Source: Stromatinia cepivora
Lineage: Eukaryota; Ascomycota; Leotiomycetes; Helotiales; Sclerotiniaceae
Reading direction: 5' to 3'
Assembly: GCA_014898415.1 (NCBI GenBank)
Contig: RCTD01000031.1
Span: 496,001-560,000, forward strand
DNA: 64,000 bases
In this document: piece by piece, positions 57,964 to 64,000 of the stretch
Layout: each line of letters opens with the position of its first letter
Position numbering within the stretch: the stretch's first letter is position 1
Program-made: the position numbers and the translations under genes
The notes under the pieces: generated by a model
Told to the model about the DNA's origin: nothing
Databases searched by the model: none
Seen by the model: the letters and a program-made list of their open reading frames with translations, nothing else

Positions 57964-58985
57964 GAAGGATTTTGAATACTTTATATATCTTTAGAATTAT
58001 TTGAATACTTAAATATATATTAAAGTAATAGAAAGGATTAGGTATAGTATATTAAATTGATATTTTTGATATCAATAATCAAAAATTTAAGATATATCTT
58101 AAAAAACTTTTAGCTAAAGAGTTTGAGATTTATATATTCTTTTGAAAAAAGGAAAATTCTAGAAAGAATTATATATATCTTTCCTTTTCTTTTTAAAAAC
58201 TTATTAAGAGAAAATTATGAATATTGAAAATTATCAAGAATCAAATATTGAATCAGATTCTAATAAATTGAATACTTTTCGATCAAATTATAATAATATA
58301 ATGAATAATTTCGATCTATTTATAAAATTGAATCTTTTATAAAATGCTTTTTAAAGATCAAAGGATAATATTATTATTCCAATTATTAATCTCTTTAAAT
58401 TTATTGAAGAATTTTCTATTGATGATAATAGAAATCTTATTAAAAAAAAAGAAAAAAACAAAGAAAACCAAAAAAGAAAAAAAAGTAAATTAACAATAAC
58501 AAAATTTATCAAAGATTTTATTTATTATTTATATTAAAGATTATATATATATATTCTTTATTATATTATATACTAAAAATACTGCTATCTCCATTTTCAA
58601 TGGAATTGATATATCTAATTTTCTTATAATTTGGAATACCTTACAAGTTAATTATGATATATTCGATAAGGAAATACGAATTCGATTTTCTTGATATTAC
58701 GATTATATTATTATTATCCAAATCAAATTTATATCAGAATATAATTTTATTAAATATAATTAAAAAGGAAGATTGAAATTAATATTACTCTGATATTTTT
58801 GTGATTATAATATTTAACAAATAATAGATATCCGAAACTTTCTTAATTAATTTGTTGATAATTCGATGAAAAAATTATGAAAAATCTGAAATTTTCAGAA
58901 TTTATTATTATATAAGTAATAAATCTATATTCAAAATTTCAGAAAATTATATTCATAAATAAAAAAGTTGATTTTCATAATTTTT
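57964..58985. other. AT-rich sequence, no gene seen; right part related to mariner-like element
   Basis: No coding frame. Bases 58860-58985 resemble 2460-2590 (AAAATTATGAAAAATCTGAAATTTTCAG is common to both), i.e. the interior next to the right terminus of the mariner-like family. Confidence 0.5.
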
Positions 58986-59038
58986 GATGTGAAAAAGTGG
59001 CCCATAAAAGGGGTGGCTCATATATGAGGTAGTTGATT
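58986..59038 (+). repeat. right terminal inverted repeat of a mariner-like element
   Basis: TTTTTGATGTGAAAAAGTGG...GAGGTAGTTGATT followed by TA at 59039-59040. The inverse complement (AATCAACTACCTCATATATG) resembles the left end at 1471 (ATTCAACTACCCCTCTTGTA). It marks the exact edge of the AT-rich island; genic composition resumes at once. Confidence 0.55.
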
Positions 59039-59040
59039 TA

Positions 59041-59658
59041 TATTTATTCCCCTGTATATCCACTGATTCCTAATACACACATACTTCACTTCATTCCACT
59101 CTATAAACAAAAAAAAAAATGAATTCCAAACTTAGAGAGAGTTATAGGATTTCCTTATTTCATCTCATCTTATCCCATTTCACGGCAAGAGAGTAGGCAA
59201 GTAAGTTGAAGAATTATATCATTCATCATTTGTCAGATAGAATTCTAGCCGTACCTACCTACCTACCTAGGTAGATAGATAAATAAATAAAATATAGATT
59301 ATATAAATGAACAGAACTTGGGATGATATTTCAGATAAACTATTACTGAGTAGTATCTGATTATGAAACCATTTCATCATATCATCCATATGAAACAATC
59401 AGAAGAAAAAAACAAAACTCCTATGCCATCGAAAAACAACAGACTATAAATTTTAGAATTTAGAACCTAGAAGTTCAATGAAATATTATCGGGTATCTTT
59501 GGTGCATAAACCGTAAACACACAACTAAACGCCAACCCACATCTGACCCTAATGACCATTCGACCTATCTCTCCCCTACCCTAAACCCGCCCCCCATATT
59601 CCGAAACATTGCTCACCCTCATGTCATATACGCTCCAAATGACCGGTCCTTCAAAAGT
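59041..59658. other. 3' flank of the unknown conserved gene
   Basis: Normal-composition intergenic or 3' UTR sequence of the minus-strand gene ending at 59659. Holds a short (ACCT)n/(AGAT)n microsatellite near 59254-59290. The plus frame 59609-59950 is a shadow of the gene. Confidence 0.5.
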
Positions 59659-61167
59659 TCACTTTTCATTCTCTTCTTCCTTTTCTTCCTTTACAATTTT
59701 GTCTTTCGTATCTTCACGCTCTAAGGCTTCTATCCTATCCATTACCACAAGTTCACCATTCTCTCCCCAACCCGAATTGCTTCGACTTAACCTTCCCGTG
59801 GAACTTGTAGGATCTCGTGGACTAGCCAAAGGGCTTCCTGGGATGGCAATGCCACCGATACTTCCAGAGATACTATCATTCCTGCCATGTCCTAATAATC
59901 CACTCTTCACACTTCCACCATCATTTGCCAAAGATTGTTTATTGGCGTAATAACTATTTCTTTCACTTGGTAAAGCTGGAGCTACACCGGTCGAAGAATA
60001 AATGCTAGCTCTCTCATTGGCGATAGGACGTGGTTGATATAGACCAGTTGGAGATGTAATTGGAGCACCATCAATTGTAGCACTCAAAACACTCAATGGA
60101 AGACTTTCCCGACTACCACCAAATACCGAAGATGGGGCCAAAGCACGAACAGATGCATCAGTATCCATAGATCTTCTGCGTCTACGCTTAGAAGATGAAG
60201 CCAAGGTCAAGATAGATGCGTTATCTGTGAGAAGATTGTTTGCTGTAGCTGTGTTGTACGTTGCAGGGTGTCCACCACTACCTTGTGGGGCCAAATGTGC
60301 AGGTAAGGCTGTTGCTGGTGGGGAGGTAGGAAATTGATGCGTGAATTGAATGCCTTGTGTATTATTCGAGGCATGATTATGCGAAACAGTGGCACCAGGA
60401 GCTCCAGCAGAATGAATAGTCGTAAGAGTTGTAGTTAAAGATCTAACAGATGGAGCTGGAGAAGAAAATGTACTATCGGCACCTCTACCAGTACTAACCC
60501 CGCATCCAATCGTAGTATTTGTAGCTTCCCCGGAAGATGGCGCGTGGGAGGCTGCTATATCCGATCGTGCAATATCATGTTCCTCGCCCGTTGTAGGGGC
60601 TACTGATTTGTTTCCAATTGTTGGTGGTGGATGTCCATCTTCGGAATATTGAGTTGATCTTCGACTTCTTTCTAATGATGACGTGCTGACCGAGTTTCCG
60701 GTTGGGCCGGTTGAAAATGACAGATGTCGATTGCCAGAAGCAGGCGCGGTGGCATTACCATTGATGTGACCAGATTCGGGGTATGGGTTGTTATTCTTCG
60801 AAGGAGATTGTTTCTTAAAACTCGCCTTCGTGTTTTGATTTCGTTTCGGATTAGTGGCTTGGTTGGAATCTGCAGTTGAAGAGCCACTTTTGAAATTGGT
60901 GAACTTCTTCATCCATGTTGAAAATGGTCTGCGACGTCCTCCTACTCGATCTGAACGATCTGGCATATCGATTAGTATTTGATAACGGTTTAGAAATGAG
61001 ATCAGGTAAGAGTGGGAGGATATGCTGATTCACGACCAAGTAGAAGTATGATTGTAACAAATGGATTACTCGGTTGAGAAAGTAAAAGGAATTGCAGTGT
61101 GGCTCATACCATGTGGTTGTGAATTTGGAGGAGATTCCTGTTGCTGTGCTAACTCTGTTGCTGCCAT
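59659..61167 (-). CDS. conserved fungal Ser/Pro-rich protein of unknown function (two exons)
   Basis: Best model: exon 1 61167-61110 (ATG, 19 codons + 1 base, reading AATELAQQQESPPNSQPH), intron 61109-60960 (donor GTATGA; AATACTAATCG branch site about 13 bases before acceptor CCAG), exon 2 60959-59659, giving 452 residues. The codon at the junction stays GAT, so the frame runs into DRSDRVGGRRRPFSTWMKKF. An ATG at 60966 would give a 435-residue version but lies in the acceptor. The protein is largely disordered: Ser/Thr/Pro-rich, a KRRRRR patch (about 277-282), then conserved-looking blocks DASVRALAPSSVFGGSRESL, ERNSYYANKQS and SGLLGHGRNDSISGSIGG, and a charged, probably coiled C-terminus. Such blocks are familiar from proteins conserved across filamentous ascomycetes, but I know no established function. 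No membrane segment or enzyme motif is visible. Confidence 0.8.
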
Positions 61168-62147
61168 TGCGAGAAACTTAGGTGGTTGGCTTAGCTTGAG
61201 GCGGTGTTATGCGGAGAAGAGATAGGGCGAGTGAAAATGAGTAAAAAGTTGAAATTTGGGGAATGAATAGGAGGTATTTGATTGTAAAAGCTTCCAAGTG
61301 GTCGGTTTGTCGGTTTTGATGTATCTCGGTATTTCTCTTTGCTTTACTTGCTTTGCCCTCTCTCTAAAGCAGATAGATAAGAAAGAAACAAGAAAGAAGA
61401 AGTAGTGGTATGTAACAAAAGACAGAAATTCTCTTTTGAATTGAAAAGAACGAATTAAAGATTTAAATATATTTTGATACTTTATTTCGTATTATAATGG
61501 TAAAAAGAAAAGAAAAAGAAAAAGAAGAAGAAAAAGTTCAGATGATGATGATCCTGATAGAAATTGACTGGTACTGAATTCATGAGGTTGTCACTCTAAT
61601 CTAAAAAAACCCTTGGTGCTTTTTGGTTGCTTGATTGATTGATTGACTGATTGATTAAATCAGATTGTAAGTCTTACCATTCCTAACCTTAACCTACATA
61701 AGCCCGCAGCTTACCCTTCGGATGATTCGCGTCTAAACCTCCGATCCATCCATTACTTTGTATGGATTAGGTAATCCAATTAATTAATTTTTGATCTAGT
61801 GTAAAATCATGTGATTCATGATCAGATTCTGATGTGATGTTTTCTTAAACTTATACTGAACATCAAAATCTGAAGCTGTGCATTCCATTGATATATCTGA
61901 TCCTATTGTGGTCTGGTAGCTTCATCGTCTTTGGGATTAGAAAGGTGTCACTTTCATTGATCTTTTTTCCTTACAATGAATTTATTCCCCGAGTCCTAGG
62001 GTTACTCATTCGTACGAATTTGTTAGAAAGCTCTTGCTCATTTTGCTCCTTCCTACAGAGCAATATGGCTTGAACCGCAATATAGGTAGAATTAAATCTG
62101 CCCAGTCCTGTGTACCTAGATTCAATCATCCTCGCATTACTTTCATT
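61168..62147. other. intergenic region between divergent genes
   Basis: A bidirectional promoter region: the unknown gene is read leftwards from 61167 and MLH3 rightwards from 62148. Contains a purine-rich run (AAAAGAAAAGAAAAAGAAAAA, about 61505-61535), a GATT microsatellite (about 61632-61655) and CT-rich stretches near 61360. No further gene; a 61-codon frame at 61888-62073 looks accidental. Confidence 0.55.
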
Positions 62148-64000
62148 ATGTCTATACAGCCATTACCTTCGGATGTAATAGCACAAATCAAATCTTCTTC
62201 CACCATTACCAGCCTCAATGGTGTTATTTTTGAGCTCGTTGAGAATTGTTTGGATGCTAGTTGCTCCAAGATTGATATTGTGGTAGACTTCAGTCGTGGA
62301 TGTTGTACGGTAGAGGACAATGGACTTGGGATATTGCCATCAGAATTTGGTGAAAATGGGGGTTTAGGAAAGCTCTATCGTATGTTGCCACATGCTTTCT
62401 AATGGGGTTAGAAGTGTAACTCACATAAGCTAGATTCATCAAAGTTAAATACTTCGAATCCAACTCATGGCGGACATGGAACGTTTATTGCCTCATTATC
62501 TGCTTTATCTTTACTCTCAATTACTTCGCATCATCACTTGCATCGCTCGCACAATTCAATAAGTATGCACAGATCCGAAGTTGTGTCACGTCAAACTCCT
62601 GCTCCTGTTCAACATCATCTTACTTCTTTCGAATATGGTACACGTGTTACTGTACGAAATTTATTCGGTAGTATGCCAGTACGCGTCAAGCAGAGGGCAA
62701 TCGTATCCGAGCAACGCCAGGCTAATGCTAAACTATGGGATGGTTTACGCAAAGATATTGTCTCATTGTTACTCGCATGGCCCAAAGATGTTTCGGTATC
62801 TATAAAGGAAGATGGTACAGACCAGAAAGTGGCGATTCGAAGGTCCCATAAAACATCCGGATGGCGTCCAATTGGTAGTGTTGGTTTGTTCAACACTTGC
62901 AGTATACTTTTCAAAGCTTCATATATTGCAAGTGATGAAAAGTCGTCTTGGATCCCTGTCAGTGGCTCTACGTCAAGTTTAGCTGTCAATGGAGCGATTT
63001 CCCTTATCCCAAATGCAACCAAGCACATCCAATTTCTAGCGTTTGGCATAGAACCCCTGATTTCTCAAGGCAATTGCAATATTCTATACGAAGATATAAA
63101 TCGTTGGTTTCTTAATTCGTCGTTTGGAAATCAGGAGGAGACAAATGAGCTTAATGAAATTGAATTGGAAAAAAGATCTAAAGACCGAAGGTATAAAGGC
63201 AATGGGTATACCAACAAAGAGCTCAAAGGAGGGAGGAAGAGTGTTGATCGATGGCCAATGTTCTATATCAATATCCACCAAATTGATCAAACGAAGCATT
63301 CGAGATTGCAGGTTGACGATGTGCTAGACGAGAAGAGGAATACTCTTGATAAAATCCTGGAACTTTTGCGGGCGATTGTTATGGAGTTCTTGACCAGGAA
63401 TCATTTCCGGCCTAAATTGGCACGCGGGGATCGTACCAAACAAACCGCAACCACTGCTTCATCGACTAATCTAGAAAACGAAGCACAAAATGGTCCTTCC
63501 AATACCGGCCAATCCTACCGAGCTATTGCACCATGCTCAACCACGTTGGAGCCTTTGAATCATGATCACGGAAAACACAGTCAAAAAAGAGCAAAAGTTG
63601 ACATGCTGGGAACGAATGTAAAACTTCCTTCTTTTCATCAGTCGCCTTCGGGATACGACTCCCCATTTGATTTCTGGTCAAAAATTAAATCCGGTACTAA
63701 ACATACACATGAGACTTTTGCAGATAAGACACAAAATTCAAATAATACTTCACTCGCGCAAGCTAGCCCGACCGTAGAGTCTCAATCGATGACACCTCTA
63801 ATTTCAAAGGCGGGAAAACTGATTCGATGTCCTTTTGAAGATATTCATGCACCAACTTCCAGACCCCAAACATCTACTGAGAAGGCAAAAGAACCAGACA
63901 TGAGTGCAGATGAATTGGTGTTATGGATCAACCCTATCAACAAAGTCAAATCTCTAGTAAACAGAAGAACGGGTCTTGTGGTATCTGAAAAGAAAGACGA
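62148..64000 (+). CDS. MLH3: DNA mismatch repair protein MLH3 (MutL family), 5' part, truncated by window end
   Basis: Exon 1 62148-62379 (ATG, 77 codons + 1 base), intron 62380-62433 (54 bp, GTATGT...CTAG), exon 2 open to the window end; about 600 residues are visible. The GHKL ATPase motifs of MutL proteins are present: motif I FELVENCLDA (29-38), motif II VEDNGLGI (55-62), then across the intron GGLGKLYHSSK, GGHGTF and GTRVTVRNLFGSMPVRVKQR (motif III/IV, GxRVxVxxLFxxxPVR). The Glu and Asn of ExxxN are intact, so ATP binding should work. The long hydrophilic region that follows is the variable linker. The C-terminal endonuclease and MLH1-binding domain would lie beyond 64000. MLH3 acts in the nucleus with MLH1 in mismatch repair and meiotic crossover resolution. 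Assigned to MLH3 over MLH1/PMS1 by the VENCLDA variant of motif I and the GKLYHSSKLN layout. The gene shows no RIP. Confidence 0.85.
62380..62433 (+). other. MLH3 intron 1
   Basis: 54 bp with donor GTATGT and acceptor CTAG. Splicing joins TAT-C|AT-TCA to give LYHSSKLN and restores the MutL frame; without it the frame ends at 62400. CTTTCTAATGG is a possible branch site. Confidence 0.85.

Noticed and set aside
62581..63327. Several ATG frames on both strands in the MLH3 region
   Set aside because: They are in other frames than the continuous MLH3 exon 2, whose ATPase motifs are clear.

Overview
The window is a piece of a filamentous ascomycete (Pezizomycotina) chromosome, most likely a leotiomycete or close relative. 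Ordinary intron-containing fungal genes sit at both ends. Between them lies about 57.5 kb (roughly 1.47-59.04 kb) of very AT-rich sequence full of stop codons. Comparing repeat copies inside the window shows mainly C-to-T and G-to-A differences, as expected from repeat-induced point mutation (RIP). I see no rRNA, tRNA, CRISPR or prokaryotic feature.

Layout. 1-1046: 3' end of a fungal-specific transcription factor gene. 1471-2651: ends of mariner-like DNA elements. 3.3-5.6 kb: degraded repeats. 5599-12641: complete Ty3/gypsy element A (minus strand, target duplication CTTTA), inserted in a decayed element whose leader carries a 60-bp minisatellite (12.83-13.39 kb). 14100-15374: an isolated intact gene of normal base composition (DUF7924-like). 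16.4-25.5 kb: two copies of copia element C broken by a second copy of A that keeps an intact gag-like frame. 25.5-37.4 kb: two copia G elements in opposite orientation, one inside the other, with a small 1.68-kb element H inside the inner one. 38031-57080: a third, full-length copy of C, interrupted by recently inserted copia derivative F (44742-48661) and gypsy element D (49959-56824). D itself holds a 443-bp TRIM-like element E (50183-50625). 57677-57958: solo LTR of A. 59659-61167: conserved Ser/Pro-rich fungal gene of unknown function. 62148-64000: 5' part of MLH3.

I resolved the nesting from terminal repeats, exact 5-bp target-site duplications and junctions that rejoin perfectly. The relative order of several insertions is therefore clear: C before D before E, C before F, and G2 before H.

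The least ordinary observations are: (1) C carries a protein-like reading frame antisense to its own pol, between RNase H and the 3' LTR, repeated in all three copies; (2) F has lost most of integrase and reverse transcriptase, yet its LTRs are almost identical and its target duplication is perfect, so it must have been moved by another element; (3) E is an intact TRIM-like element with 72-bp LTRs; (4) CACGTG palindromes recur in most LTR families and on both sides of the lone DUF7924-like gene. The two flanking gene regions show no RIP signature; the large island looks like a heterochromatic transposon graveyard.
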